From Saprospiraceae bacterium (GTDB lineage: Bacteria; Bacteroidota; Bacteroidia; Chitinophagales; Saprospiraceae), in contig JADJYH010000031.1 of the NCBI GenBank assembly GCA_016719855.1, positions 1-64,000 on the forward strand: 64,000 nucleotides of DNA, in the 5' to 3' direction. Under the pieces are notes generated by a model, which did not search any database, was not told the DNA's origin, and worked only from the letters and a program-made list of their open reading frames with translations. Positions 18,406 to 26,515 of this stretch are shown here, piece after piece. Positions within the stretch are counted from its first letter, which is position 1; every line of letters starts with the position of its first letter. A program made the translations under genes and the position numbers.

Positions 18406-19143
18406 TCATTCCGGCAACCCAAACGCCTTCCGAAAAGCAGGATACTCCGCCTCCGTCACCTGCAACAATTGCGGAAACTTGACCGGGTCGAGCCAATGAA
18501 GCAGGGTGAGCAGGTCGCCCTCGGCCATGGCGGTACAGCCAGAAGTGGGTGCGCCCGGCTTGTTCCAGATGTGGAGGAAAATGCAGGAACCGCCCTGCGC
18601 TACTGCTGGCGTGTTGTGGTTCACCACGATTCCCCAGCGGTATTGGTGGTCGTTTCGGCGCATGAACTCGCTGCTCGTCCAGTCTTTTTTTGCGGACTTG
18701 TTGTCAACGAGTTGGTTGTAAAACCGGGAGCCGCTATCGTCCACACATTCCAGCGCCTCGTCGGCAGTCACGTAGGGCATTTTGAAATTGGCTTCCGAGG
18801 CTGGGGCATAGCCGAATATTTTGCCGAAAGAATAAACCCCACTGGGCGATTTGCCGTCACCTTCCCGCTTTTGCAGGCCAGCGTGTGGCGCATGTTCTCC
18901 CCTACCCCAAGCCAAGCCGGAGCGGCCAAGCGTCACGGCCACTGCATCGCCCACAGGCTGCCACTTCTTTCCATTTTTTTCAAAACGCTGGAGCTGTGCC
19001 AGTGTGCTGGTGTCCGATGGGCTTCGCACTACGACGAGCTGTTGCGGCCAATTTGAAGTTGGTTTTTGGCCATTGGAAAGTACAACGTGGTGGTTGCAGG
19101 CCATTGTGGAGTAAAAAAGGAAAAATAGGAGCAATTTGTTCAT
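18406..19143 (-). CDS. L,D-transpeptidase (YkuD-type) lipoprotein
   Basis: 245 residues. Signal MNKLLLFFLFYSTMACNHHV ends in a lipobox (TMAC), so the protein is probably anchored in the envelope. The catalytic motif appears as HIWNKPGAPTSGCTAM (about residues 192-207), with nucleophile Cys and the upstream His. The substrate-binding part contains GKSPSGVYSFGKIFGYAP. Such enzymes form or exchange 3-3 peptidoglycan cross-links or tether proteins to the wall; in this longer class of YkuD proteins the exact role is unknown. It is a solo gene between two repeat elements. Confidence 0.85.
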   Translation of the reverse strand: MNKLLLFFLFYSTMACNHHVVLSNGQKPTSNWPQQLVVVRSPSDTSTLAQLQRFEKNGKKWQPVGDAVAVTLGRSGLAWGRGEHAPHAGLQKREGDGKSPSGVYSFGKIFGYAPASEANFKMPYVTADEALECVDDSGSRFYNQLVDNKSAKKDWTSSEFMRRNDHQYRWGIVVNHNTPAVAQGGSCIFLHIWNKPGAPTSGCTAMAEGDLLTLLHWLDPVKFPQLLQVTEAEYPAFRKAFGLPE

Positions 19144-19176
19144 TGTCAGTTGGTTATGAAATTAGACGACTATCCC

Positions 19177-19262
19177 GGACTAAGATGACACCTCAAAATG
19201 GCCCCCATAGGCGTGCGAATTTGCAAGAGTCGAGCGGCCATTTTGAGGTGTCACCTTAGTCC
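19177..19262. repeat. Long hairpin, 27-bp arms
   Basis: Arms 19177-19203 and 19236-19262 are inverse at 26 of 27 positions (core GACACCTCAAAATGGCC) with a 32-base spacer. It sits just upstream of the L,D-transpeptidase gene and downstream of the ACR3/phosphoesterase gene. It does not share sequence with the other hairpins. Confidence 0.75.
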
Positions 19263-19362
19263 TACCTCTGCCTTCGAAAACCTCTATTTCACCTTAAAGA
19301 GGGGATGAGTGCTTTTTTAATGGCCTTTGCCGTCGGTTCCTTCCTGCTGGCAGAATTGGGCT

Positions 19363-20136
19363 TTATTTAGCAAGCCGCAACGCCTCCGCATACGCATTCG
19401 GCAGCGGGCTTTCCTCCACTGCTTTCGCCGCTTTTTCCACATCATATTCAAACCGGACGAACTCAACGCTGACGCTGTTTTTGTCCAAAATGGAACTGTG
19501 CTCGTTCACCGAAAGCAGGGCGTAGCAGCCCCGTGGGTCGCCGTCCTTGGGCTTGCCCACCGAGCCGATGTTGATGGCGTGGCGGTAATGCGGAGCTTTT
19601 TCCGTGCCGGAATTGAGGGTACGGTGGTAGGGCTTGTGCGTATGCCCAAAGCAGAGGATGTCGGCATCCGCGCCTTCGAGGATGCGCAGCAGGCTTTTTT
19701 CTTCCCGGTCTTCAAATAGGTACTCGTTGATTTTGCGGGGGCTGCCGTGCACCAGCAGCAGGTTCAGTTTGTCGTCGTTCAACTGAAATTCCAGACGGAT
19801 ATGGGCGGGCAGGGAGCGCAAATACTGGCGCTCCGCTGGCTGTGTGATTTGGTTGGTAAACGAAATGGACACTGCCCCGTTGGCCTTCTCGTCATCGGTC
19901 TTGTAGGCACAGCCGCAGTCGTCAATGCCCCTACCGATGCCGAAGTCATAGTTCCCGGCGATGGTTGGGATGCCCCGGCGGCGGATTTCCCGGATGACTT
20001 CGTTGGGCCAGATATTGTAGCCGACGAGGTCGCCGAGGCAATAAACGGCGTCGGGCTGGCGGCGCTCGATGTCGGCGAGACAGGCTTCGAGGGCCGGCAA
20101 ATTGGCGTGGATGTCGGAGAATAGTGCTATTTTCAT
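19363..20136 (-). CDS. Calcineurin-like metallophosphoesterase (possible independent start)
   Basis: ATG 20136 lies inside the fused frame and would start a 257-residue stand-alone protein of normal family length. Metal-site motifs: DIH (residues 8-10), GDLVGYNIWPNEV, GNYDFGIG (GNH/D type), VHGSPRKINEYLF and CFGHTHKPYH, the full five-motif set of the family. The DCGCAYKTDDEK insertion and the position of the motifs suit YfcE/YmdB-like phosphodiesterases of unknown substrate. The link to arsenic is positional only. Confidence 0.7.
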   Translation of the reverse strand: MKIALFSDIHANLPALEACLADIERRQPDAVYCLGDLVGYNIWPNEVIREIRRRGIPTIAGNYDFGIGRGIDDCGCAYKTDDEKANGAVSISFTNQITQPAERQYLRSLPAHIRLEFQLNDDKLNLLLVHGSPRKINEYLFEDREEKSLLRILEGADADILCFGHTHKPYHRTLNSGTEKAPHYRHAINIGSVGKPKDGDPRGCYALLSVNEHSSILDKNSVSVEFVRFEYDVEKAAKAVEESPLPNAYAEALRLAK

Positions 20137-21240
20137 GATGCTTGTTCGGTTGTTCTTGATGAAGCCACCCCCCCCCCCCAAAGGATAGTATTTTTTGCGC
20201 AGCCAAAAAGCCACGTTCACCAGCGCAATCAGCGCAGGCACTTCCACCAGCGGGCCGATGACCCCGGCAAATGCCTGACCGCTGTTGATGCCGAAAACCC
20301 CGATGGCGACGGCAATGGCCAACTCGAAATTGTTGCCTGAAGCCGTGAAAGCAATCGAGGCGTTCTTGGAATAATCGGCGCCCAGGGCTTTTGCCACGAA
20401 GAAACTGGTGAGGAACATGATGGCAAAATAGATGACCAACGGGATGGCAATGCGCACCACGTCCAGCGGGATGCGGACTATCAACTCACCTTTCAGGCTG
20501 AACATCAGCACGATGGTAAACAGCAATGCAATCAATGTGATGGGCGAAATGAACGGGACGAATTTCTCCTGAAACCAAGCCTCGCCTTTCCATTTTAACA
20601 GCGCAAAACGGCTCACGATACCGGCCAGAAAAGGGATGCCAAGGTAGATGGCCACGCTCTCGGCTATCTGGCCGATGGTCACGTTGACCTCCAGCCCCGT
20701 CATTCCAAACATGGGCGGCAGCACCGTGATGAACACCCAAGCGTACACGCTGTACAGCAAAACCTGAAAAATGCTGTTCAACGCCACCAGCCCGGCGGCA
20801 TATTCCCGGCTTCCCTCGGCCAGTTCGTTCCAAACGATGACCATTGCAATGCAGCGGGCCAAGCCGATAAGGATGAGGCCCACCATGTACTCCGGGTAGT
20901 CACGCAGGAAGGTGATGGCCAGCACGAACATGAGGATGGGGCCGATGACCCAGTTGAGCAGCAATGAGATGCCCAAGATTTTGGTGTTGCGGAATACCTC
21001 GCCCATTTTCTCATACCTGACCTTGGCCAGCGGCGGGTACATCATCAGGATGAGGCCGATGGCCAGCGGTACATTGGTCGTGCCGCTCGAAAACGAGTTG
21101 ATGAACCCGGAAGATGATGGAATGAAATAACCGATTCCCACGCCCACGGCCATCGCCAGGAAAATCCACAGCGTCAGGTAACGGTCGAGAAAGGAGAGTT
21201 TTTTTCGCCCAGTGGCGGGGTTGCAGTCAGTTGCGCTCAT
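19363..21240 (-). CDS. ACR3-type arsenite efflux permease fused in frame to a metallophosphoesterase
   Basis: A 625-residue open frame. Residues 1-355 are an ACR3/ArsB-like permease of the BART fold: ten hydrophobic helices, WVIGPILMFVLAITFLRDYP, GLARCIAMVIVWNELAEG (with the conserved Cys of ACR3) and FTASGNNFELAIAVAIGVFG. It pumps As(OH)3 out of the cell. From residue 369 the protein is a complete YfcE/MJ0936-like phosphoesterase starting MKIALFSDIHANLPALEA. The joint is a run of glycines coded by G12 at 20168-20179. A change of one base would separate the two proteins. Permeases of this family normally end near the KKYYPL position, so two separate overlapping genes are just as possible. It is the promoter-distal gene of the arsenic locus. 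Confidence 0.85.
   Translation of the reverse strand: MSATDCNPATGRKKLSFLDRYLTLWIFLAMAVGVGIGYFIPSSSGFINSFSSGTTNVPLAIGLILMMYPPLAKVRYEKMGEVFRNTKILGISLLLNWVIGPILMFVLAITFLRDYPEYMVGLILIGLARCIAMVIVWNELAEGSREYAAGLVALNSIFQVLLYSVYAWVFITVLPPMFGMTGLEVNVTIGQIAESVAIYLGIPFLAGIVSRFALLKWKGEAWFQEKFVPFISPITLIALLFTIVLMFSLKGELIVRIPLDVVRIAIPLVIYFAIMFLTSFFVAKALGADYSKNASIAFTASGNNFELAIAVAIGVFGINSGQAFAGVIGPLVEVPALIALVNVAFWLRKKYYPLGGGGGFIKNNRTSIMKIALFSDIHANLPALEACLADIERRQPDAVYCLGDLVGYNIWPNEVIREIRRRGIPTIAGNYDFGIGRGIDDCGCAYKTDDEKANGAVSISFTNQITQPAERQYLRSLPAHIRLEFQLNDDKLNLLLVHGSPRKINEYLFEDREEKSLLRILEGADADILCFGHTHKPYHRTLNSGTEKAPHYRHAINIGSVGKPKDGDPRGCYALLSVNEHSSILDKNSVSVEFVRFEYDVEKAAKAVEESPLPNAYAEALRLAK
20168..20179. repeat. 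Homopolymer C12 (G12 in the coding strand)
   Basis: Twelve consecutive C on the plus strand at the junction of permease and phosphoesterase. Tracts of this length vary by slippage in cells and are also poorly called by sequencers. The frame downstream depends on its length modulo 3. Confidence 0.9.
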
Positions 21241-21330
21241 GTTGAAATTTAGCTGTGATTTGTTAGTTTCGAGTTATGAAAAAACAAGAGTTGATAGCAC
21301 TTGAAGTATCGAGCGTTTATCGAGAATAAT

Positions 21331-21428
21331 CGTTCCATCGGAACGGTATCTCTCTGTAGATACCGTTCCGATGGAACGGTTAACAATGGTTAAAAAATTT
21401 CTACAAAGATGTCGTCCCGATGGGACGA
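21331..21428. repeat. Nested-hairpin repeat, copy 2 (lacks the left middle arm)
   Basis: Central hairpin CGTTCCATCGGAACGGTATC / GATACCGTTCCGATGGAACG (21331-21379), almost identical to the centre of 18187-18380, followed by CTACAAAGAT and then the CGTCCCGATGGGACGA half at 21401-21428. The matching left middle arm is missing. It lies between ACR3 and the phosphatase gene. Confidence 0.75.
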
Positions 21429-21475
21429 ATAATGTGACTTTTTACCGCTTGACACTTGAATATCCAACAATTATT

Positions 21476-23104
21476 CTATCGCAAAACCTCCCCAATTGGC
21501 ATACCCGTGCAGCCCGATGGCAAGGCTATTTTCAGCAATGCACAAACCGTTGGGGCGATGTCCTCGACCCATACCCGGTCGTAGTTATCCTGCCGTGCGA
21601 TGTTCCACCCAAAGAAAATAATGGGCACATGCGTATCGTAAGCATAGGGGCTGCCATGCGTGGTGCCGCCTTTTTCGGTGTAGTCGGGCGTCCAGCCAGG
21701 GTAGAGTTGCACATAGAAATCGCCGCTCCTGCCGGGCATTACGCCCCTCCTTATTTTGTCGCAAACGCCCGGTTCGGCATTGCATTTTGAAAAATCCTTT
21801 AGCGAAATGACGCCGATTACGCCGGGAAATCTTTCTGCAAATTCCCGCACCGTTTTTTCGAGCAGCACTTCATCCACGCCGTGGTCTTGGGCGAAATAGA
21901 TTTGCTCGTTGATGAAATATTCGATTGGGTCTTTGCCTGTTTTATGCTTGAGGTAGTTGCTCAGGGCGTCTTTAAAACTGGCCGTTCTAAAATAGCCAGC
22001 GGGTGGCGAAATATACCCCGGCACGTCAGCTGCACCGTGGTCGGCAGTGAGAAAAATGAGGGTGTTTTTTAGGCCGACGAGGCTATCGAGGTACTGGAGG
22101 AAGTTGCCCATTTCCCGGTCGAGGCGAAGGTACATGTCTTGTATTTCAACCGAATGTGGCCCAAACTGGTGCCCCGCATAATCTGTCGAAGAGAAGCTGA
22201 GTGCCAGCAGGTCGGTGATGTCGTCCTGCCCCATTTGCTCGCCCTCGATGGCGGCTTTGGCGAACTCCAGCGTCAGCGAATTGCCGTGGGGGCTGGAAAG
22301 GAGGATGCCAAACGGCGATTTGCCGACCCCAAACCTTTTGGTATCGCTGATAAATTTAAGGTCGTAAGGGAAAACAGCCTTTTCGGTGTTGGCAAATGGC
22401 CGCTCGAAGGGGCGGTCGTCGGGAAGGCTTTCGTCGTAGCGTTCTTGCGGCAGCAGGAGCGTCCAAGGTTGTTCGAGGTACTTGCCGGGCAGTTGGCGAC
22501 TGTTGAACTGATTGACCCAATCCGGCAGGTCTTTCTTGTAAAAATCGCTGGTGATGAAAAGGCCGTTGGTCTTGTCGTACCAGTAGGCCCCATCGGCGAG
22601 GAACCCTGCCGGGAGGATGGAACCCCGATCCTTGATGGCAACGCCAATGGTCTTCGAGCGGCGGTTGGTAGCCAGTTCCAGTTGGTCGGCTAAGGTGGTA
22701 GCCGTCAGCCTGCGGGGCGACATTTTGCCCTCCACGGAGTTGGAACCAACCGTGTTGGCCGTTTGGTCTTCGACGCAATAAACGGTTTTTTTGTCCAGCC
22801 GGGAGTACCATTCGTTGCCAATAATGCCGTTCAGGGTGGGGCTGGTACCGGTGTAAATGCTGGCATGGCCGGGGCCTGTGAAAGTGGGGGCATATTGGTA
22901 GTGACCGTCGTGGGCTACATGGCCTTCCCGAAGCAGTCTTTTAAAGCCAGTTTCGCCCAAATCGTCCCAGTACCGATAGAGGTAGTCGTAGCGCATCTGG
23001 TCAATGGTGATGCCCACCACGAGGCGGGGATGTTGCTGCGCAAATGCAGCAAAGGAAAGAAGGAGTATCCCAAGACTTGTAAAGAAGGTTTTCAAAAATC
23101 CCAT
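21476..23104 (-). CDS. pafA: PafA-type alkaline phosphatase
   Basis: 542 residues from MGFLKTFFTSLGILLLSFAA, a cleavable signal; the longer open frame upstream lacks a plausible signal. Alkaline phosphatase superfamily, periplasmic phosphate monoesterase. Visible: metal ligand Asp in VGITIDQMRYDYL (residue 35), the threonine nucleophile in APTFTGPGHAS (residue 76), IKDRGSILPAGFLADGAYW, SSTDYAGHQFGP, LTADHGAADV and the last His in TTHGSPYAYDTHVP. Thr as nucleophile and the extra Lys/Arg-bearing insertion distinguish PafA from PhoA. It sits between ACR3 and ArsM on the same strand, but repeats on both sides argue for separate transcription. A TACTTTTG box lies at 23149-23156. Confidence 0.9.
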   Translation of the reverse strand: MGFLKTFFTSLGILLLSFAAFAQQHPRLVVGITIDQMRYDYLYRYWDDLGETGFKRLLREGHVAHDGHYQYAPTFTGPGHASIYTGTSPTLNGIIGNEWYSRLDKKTVYCVEDQTANTVGSNSVEGKMSPRRLTATTLADQLELATNRRSKTIGVAIKDRGSILPAGFLADGAYWYDKTNGLFITSDFYKKDLPDWVNQFNSRQLPGKYLEQPWTLLLPQERYDESLPDDRPFERPFANTEKAVFPYDLKFISDTKRFGVGKSPFGILLSSPHGNSLTLEFAKAAIEGEQMGQDDITDLLALSFSSTDYAGHQFGPHSVEIQDMYLRLDREMGNFLQYLDSLVGLKNTLIFLTADHGAADVPGYISPPAGYFRTASFKDALSNYLKHKTGKDPIEYFINEQIYFAQDHGVDEVLLEKTVREFAERFPGVIGVISLKDFSKCNAEPGVCDKIRRGVMPGRSGDFYVQLYPGWTPDYTEKGGTTHGSPYAYDTHVPIIFFGWNIARQDNYDRVWVEDIAPTVCALLKIALPSGCTGMPIGEVLR

Positions 23105-23148
23105 GTTTCGTTTTTTGTAAAAATGAACTTCGTTGTTCATCCATCGGG

Positions 23149-23156
23149 CAAAAGTA
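23149..23156 (-). promoter_or_regulatory. Candidate -7 box of pafA (TACTTTTG)
   Basis: TACTTTTG on the minus strand, 44 bases before the pafA ATG. A TTG occurs 16 bases further upstream, slightly closer than the usual 19-21. Confidence 0.35.
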
Positions 23157-23166
23157 ACTTGGCGAG

Positions 23167-23205
23167 TTAACACAAGCCACATGCGGTGCATGAAGCTTGT
23201 GTTAA
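23167..23205. terminator. Hairpin after arsM
   Basis: TTAACACAAGC (23167-23177) and GCTTGTGTTAA (23195-23205) are perfect inverse arms with a 17-base loop, 22 bases past the arsM stop. There is no long T run, so it may be a processing or attenuating hairpin instead of a classical terminator. Confidence 0.45.
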
Positions 23206-23226
23206 ACAGTAAAGTCAGGCCAGTTT

Positions 23227-24114
23227 TTAGCAGCAGCCAGGCCCACAGCAGCCAGCCGTTGGCAAATCGGCAAGGTTCAATTTTGGCTTGGCTGCCCGGT
23301 GTTCCTTTGTGCTAGCCGCCTTGTCCGCATAAACCGTGATGCTGAAAATGCCCGTTTTGGAAGCAGCAAATGCCTTGAGTTCTTCTGATGAAAGGTATTC
23401 GAGCAGGATTTCGTCGGGGATGAGGATGGGCTTTTGTTTCTGAACAGTACTATTTTCAAAGCCTGCTTGCTCGATGAGGGCAAGGTACTCGTCCATTTGC
23501 ATGGCACCCGAAACGCAGCCAGCGTACATCTCCGCTGGATCTTGCAGTTTTTTGGGCAAATCGCCCCGCAGCACCACGTCCGATATGCTGAAATGCCCGC
23601 CGGGGCGCAGCACCCGCATGATTTCACTGAAAACCTTTGCCTTGTCCGGCACGAGGTTCAGCACGCAATTGCTCACCACCACGTCCACGGATTGGTCGCT
23701 GATGGGCAGTTCCTCGATGTCGCCTTGCCGGAACTCCACGTTGTTGAAGCCTCGTTTCTCGGCATTCTGGCGAGCCAGTTGAATCATCTTTGGCGTAAAG
23801 TCCACGCCGATGACCTTGCCCGTTTCGCCCGCTTCGGCACGAGCCACGAAGCAGTCGTTGCCAGCGCCGGAGCCGAGGTCTAGCACGGTGTCGCCAGCTT
23901 GAATCTTGGCAAATTGCGTGGGCAGCCCGCAACCAAGGCCGAGGTCGGCGTCGGGGTTGTAGCCCACGAGGTCGGCGTAGCTGTCCGACATGATGGTGTA
24001 GGTGCCGGAAGCTGTTGCGCCGCAACAAGAAGTAGCATTGGCGACCTTGTCATGCGTGGCGATTTCCGAGTATTTCTCCCGGACGACTTTCTTTAATTCT
24101 TCTGCTGATGTCAT
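23227..24114 (-). CDS. arsM: Arsenite S-adenosylmethionine methyltransferase ArsM
   Basis: 295 residues, complete. Methylates As(III) stepwise with SAM and thiols. Signature pieces: VREKYSEIA, the Cys pair in ATSCCGATASG, GLGCGLPTQFAKIQAGDTVL, the SAM loop LDLGSGAGNDCFVARAE, SNCVLNLVPDKAKVFSEIMR with the As-binding Cys, SDVVLRGDLP and YAGCVSGAMQMDEYL with the second As-binding Cys. The end TAGCCGPGCC is the Cys-rich tail seen in many ArsM. A candidate ArsR operator lies 21 bases upstream (24135), so it is probably induced by arsenite. It follows arsR on the same strand. Confidence 0.95.
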   Translation of the reverse strand: MTSAEELKKVVREKYSEIATHDKVANATSCCGATASGTYTIMSDSYADLVGYNPDADLGLGCGLPTQFAKIQAGDTVLDLGSGAGNDCFVARAEAGETGKVIGVDFTPKMIQLARQNAEKRGFNNVEFRQGDIEELPISDQSVDVVVSNCVLNLVPDKAKVFSEIMRVLRPGGHFSISDVVLRGDLPKKLQDPAEMYAGCVSGAMQMDEYLALIEQAGFENSTVQKQKPILIPDEILLEYLSSEELKAFAASKTGIFSITVYADKAASTKEHRAAKPKLNLADLPTAGCCGPGCC

Positions 24115-24134
24115 GTTGATTGGTGATTTATTTT

Positions 24135-24150
24135 ATCGAAAACATACGAT
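24135..24150 (-). promoter_or_regulatory. Candidate ArsR operator upstream of arsM
   Basis: ATCG-AAAACATA-CGAT. The eight central bases read TATGTTTT on the minus strand, one mismatch from the -7 consensus TAnnTTTG. Confidence 0.6.
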
Positions 24151-24187
24151 GAATTTTGCCAAAAAAAATGCCCTTTTCAAGGCCATT

Positions 24188-24514
24188 TTAACAGCATTTG
24201 TCTTTCATCGTGTGGGTAAAAAACAAAGTAAAAATCTTTTCAAAACGCATGAAAGTCTCCGTGTTCAGGCAGTAGCAGGACTTTGCGCCCTCTACCGTTC
24301 CCTGAATCAAACCAGCGTTCAGGAGTTCCTTCAAGTGCTGCGATACCGTACTTTGTGCCAGCGGCAACACCTCCACGATTTCGCCGCAGACACAGCTTTG
24401 CCGCTTGGCCAGCTCCTTCAAAATGGCAATACGGGCCGGGTGCGCCAGCGCTTTTGCCAAGGCTGCCAGTTCCTGTTCTTCCAAGCTGAACTCTTCTTTT
24501 TTATGGATGGCCAT
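24188..24514 (-). CDS. arsR: ArsR/SmtB-family repressor
   Basis: 108 residues. ALAKALAHPARIAILKELAK is the dimer-interface helix set, then the metal-site motif QSCVCGEIVEVL (CxC at the start of the recognition helix, as in classical As(III)-sensing ArsR), then PLAQSTVSQHLKELLNAGLI and a wing with GTVEGAKSCYCL, which adds two more cysteines (CYC). It should repress the arsenic operons in the absence of As(III). Its own promoter has an ATCG-N8-CGAT site around the -7 box (24533-24548), implying autoregulation. Confidence 0.93.
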   Translation of the reverse strand: MAIHKKEEFSLEEQELAALAKALAHPARIAILKELAKRQSCVCGEIVEVLPLAQSTVSQHLKELLNAGLIQGTVEGAKSCYCLNTETFMRFEKIFTLFFTHTMKDKCC

Positions 24515-24532
24515 TTAATGGTTTTGAAATCC

Positions 24533-24548
24533 ATCGCAAAAATACGAT
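24533..24548 (-). promoter_or_regulatory. arsR promoter with embedded operator ATCG-N8-CGAT
   Basis: The eight bases between the palindromic ATCG and CGAT read TATTTTTG on the minus strand, an exact TAnnTTTG -7 box. A TTG (-33) lies 19 bases further upstream (24564-24566). Bound repressor would cover the -7 element. Confidence 0.75.
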
Positions 24549-24579
24549 GAAATATTTAACGTGCAAGATTTCTTTAAAA

Positions 24580-25290
24580 TTAATTTATCCACCCCGCAAA
24601 AATCGCCACATAGTACAGCCCCACCAGCACGAACACCCCGCCCACGGCGTAGCGCATCACCTTTTCCACCTTCTGGATGGCGTTGAACCAAACGCCCACT
24701 TTCTCCATGCTGTAGGCCAGCAGGTAGGTGAACATCAGCACGGGCAGCCCCGTGCCGAGCGCAAAAACCAACGGGACAGAAAATGCGTCGCCCGCACTCA
24801 GCGTCAACGGGATGAGCATCCCGAAATACAGGGCACCACTGTACGGGCAGAACGCCAAGGCGAACAGGATGCCCATGAAAAATGCACCGAAGATGCCATG
24901 ATTGCTCAAGCGGTCAGTGAGTTTTTGCGTGAAGTTGCTGCCCTTGAAATTGAGCGGGATGACATTGAGCATAATCAAACCGATGACGATGAGCAGCGGC
25001 CCCAGCCATTTTTCACCGTTGCCCTGAAAAAAACGGGCGATGTGGAACTTGCTGGCCCCGAAGTACAGCGCCATTGCGATAGCTACATAACTGAATGCCC
25101 GGCCCAGTGTGTAGAGCAGGCCGCTTAACAGCACTTTCTTTTTTTCGGTAAAACCCTTGGCGATGTAGGCAGTCGCCGTGATGTTGGTGGCCAACGGGCA
25201 GGGGCTGATGGCCGTCAACAAGCCCAGTGCGAGGGCAGAGAGCCACGGGAAGTCGCCCGCCTCGGCCAGTGATTGCAGCCACTCCCTCAT
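24580..25290 (-). CDS. arsG: ArsG-family aromatic arsenical efflux permease (DsbD-like)
   Basis: 236 residues, about six transmembrane helices. Cysteine-bearing helices TAISPCPLATNITATAYIAK and LAFCPYSGALYFGMLIPLTL are typical of the CcdA/DsbD-like membrane fold; the family next to ArsF is annotated as ArsG. ArsEFG were described as a nitroreduction and efflux system for trivalent aromatic arsenicals. The ATG overlaps the end of arsF by four bases, so translation is probably coupled. Other possibility: a general thiol-disulfide exchanger of the CcdA type; the arsF neighbour favours ArsG. Confidence 0.85.
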   Translation of the reverse strand: MREWLQSLAEAGDFPWLSALALGLLTAISPCPLATNITATAYIAKGFTEKKKVLLSGLLYTLGRAFSYVAIAMALYFGASKFHIARFFQGNGEKWLGPLLIVIGLIMLNVIPLNFKGSNFTQKLTDRLSNHGIFGAFFMGILFALAFCPYSGALYFGMLIPLTLSAGDAFSVPLVFALGTGLPVLMFTYLLAYSMEKVGVWFNAIQKVEKVMRYAVGGVFVLVGLYYVAIFAGWIN

Positions 25291-25733
25291 GGTTGGATTT
25301 TTTTGAGCGCCGCATCCACTTCCTTCCGCAGTTCGGCGGTGAACTTGTCCGCTTTGTTGAAATTCATGAAGGCAAAACTGGTCAGGTCAACATGGTTTTC
25401 CTTTCCGCTTTTGACTGAATAGACAATGAGCGTAGTACCGTAGGCCATGAACTTCTCAACGATGGCGGCATTGGCCTTATCGTCGGCATTGAGGAGGCGG
25501 AAAGTGATTTTGCCGCTCTTCATTTCATTGGCATAGTGGTCGGCCAGCACCTTCTTGGTCAACTTTTCGATTTCGAGGCAGGTGGCGCAGCGGTGGTCGG
25601 TGTGGAAGTCGAGCACTTCCACCCGGTTGTTTATATTTGCAACGGAGGCTTTTTTGGTTTGGGCAGTTGCAGTCACATTGGCCAAGAAGGCCAAGATTGT
25701 CAGCAGCAAGCAGCGGCTTATGAGTCGTTTCAT
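25287..25733 (-). CDS. arsF: ArsF-family thioredoxin-like protein, copy 1
   Basis: 148 residues. Signal MKRLISRCLLLTILAFLANV then VEVLDFHTDHRCATCLEIEK, a CxxC thiol motif in a thioredoxin-like fold, then GKITFRLLNADDKANAAIVE and VDLTSFAFMNFNKADKF. ArsF is the exported partner of ArsG, reported in nitrophenyl-arsenical reduction. It is followed directly by arsG (overlapping stop/start) and preceded by a second arsF-like gene 52 bases upstream. Confidence 0.85.
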   Translation of the reverse strand: MKRLISRCLLLTILAFLANVTATAQTKKASVANINNRVEVLDFHTDHRCATCLEIEKLTKKVLADHYANEMKSGKITFRLLNADDKANAAIVEKFMAYGTTLIVYSVKSGKENHVDLTSFAFMNFNKADKFTAELRKEVDAALKKIQP

Positions 25734-25785
25734 TTTTTAAAAATTTAGTAAAGAATGGCAGCGGTTGTTTTGGTCAGTTTGGTCA

Positions 25786-26286
25786 CTACATGTCCTGTAT
25801 TTCCTTCATCTGCATGTCTATGAAAAACTTCAGTTCCTCCGTAAATGCGTCCCGTTCCTTGCCCTTGGCAAACGCCTGTTCCGTGAGGTCAACATGCGTT
25901 TCCTTGCCGTCCTTTACCACGTTGAGGTAGAGGGCCGTGCCCGTTGCCTCATAAGCTTCGGCCATGTCGTAGTTGGCCTTGTCGTCCACGTTGACGGTGC
26001 GGAAGGTGATTTTGCCGGACTTCAGTTCCTCCGGGTAAAGCGTGGCCAGGGCATACTTCGTGTTCGCCTCGATGGCCTTGCAGGTGACGCAGCGGTGCGT
26101 ACCGTAGAAGTCTATGACCTCGATGCGGTTGGCGGCAGGAGTGACGGCCATCATGGATTCGATATTGATGCTGTCGGCAGCGGTTTCGGCCTCGGTCGTG
26201 GATTGGTTTTGATTACTGCCGCAACCAATTATAGCCAAAAAGGCTGCAAGGATTAAGCTGATTTTGAAAGATTTTACAATGCTCAT
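25786..26286 (-). CDS. ArsF-family thioredoxin-like lipoprotein, copy 2
   Basis: 166 residues from ATG 26286; upstream in-frame codons lack signal character. MSIVKSFKISLILAAFLAII with the lipobox IIGCGSNQ, so membrane-anchored. Motif IEVIDFYGTHRCVTCKAIEA has the CxxC, then GKITFRTVNVDDKANYDMAE and HVDLTEQAFAKGKERDAF. About half of the positions correspond to copy 1, so this is a tandem duplication with one soluble and one lipid-anchored version. It may hand electrons between the membrane partner and copy 1. Confidence 0.82.
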   Translation of the reverse strand: MSIVKSFKISLILAAFLAIIGCGSNQNQSTTEAETAADSINIESMMAVTPAANRIEVIDFYGTHRCVTCKAIEANTKYALATLYPEELKSGKITFRTVNVDDKANYDMAEAYEATGTALYLNVVKDGKETHVDLTEQAFAKGKERDAFTEELKFFIDMQMKEIQDM

Positions 26287-26309
26287 TTTGATTCGATTTT
26301 TAACCCAAG

Positions 26310-26505
26310 TTGCGGATACTTGTCTGCCGGGGCAGAAGCGGCAGCGCCGCAAAATATTTGTAGCTATTTAATCACCCACGAATCTCAAGGTGCAGCGCAC
26401 CGCAATATTTCGGTGCGCTGCACCTTGAGAAGGCTACACCGTAAAATTCTACAAAGATTTCGCAGCGCTGCTGCTTCTGCTCCGACAGACAAGTACCCGC
26501 AACTT
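26310..26505. repeat. Nested-hairpin repeat, copy 3 (different tip sequences)
   Basis: Outer arms GTTGCGGATACTTGTCTG / CAGACAAGTACCCGCAAC (26310-26327 and 26486-26503 region), middle arms with GGCAGCGCCGCAAAATATT-TGTAG against CTACAAAGATTTCGCAGCGC, and centre TCTCAAGGTGCAGCGCACCG / CGGTGCGCTGCACCTTGAGA. The nesting and the conserved CTACAAAGAT step are the same as at 18187 and 21331, but the palindrome tips differ. It separates arsP from the arsF genes. Confidence 0.75.
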
Positions 26506-26515
26506 GCATTATTTT

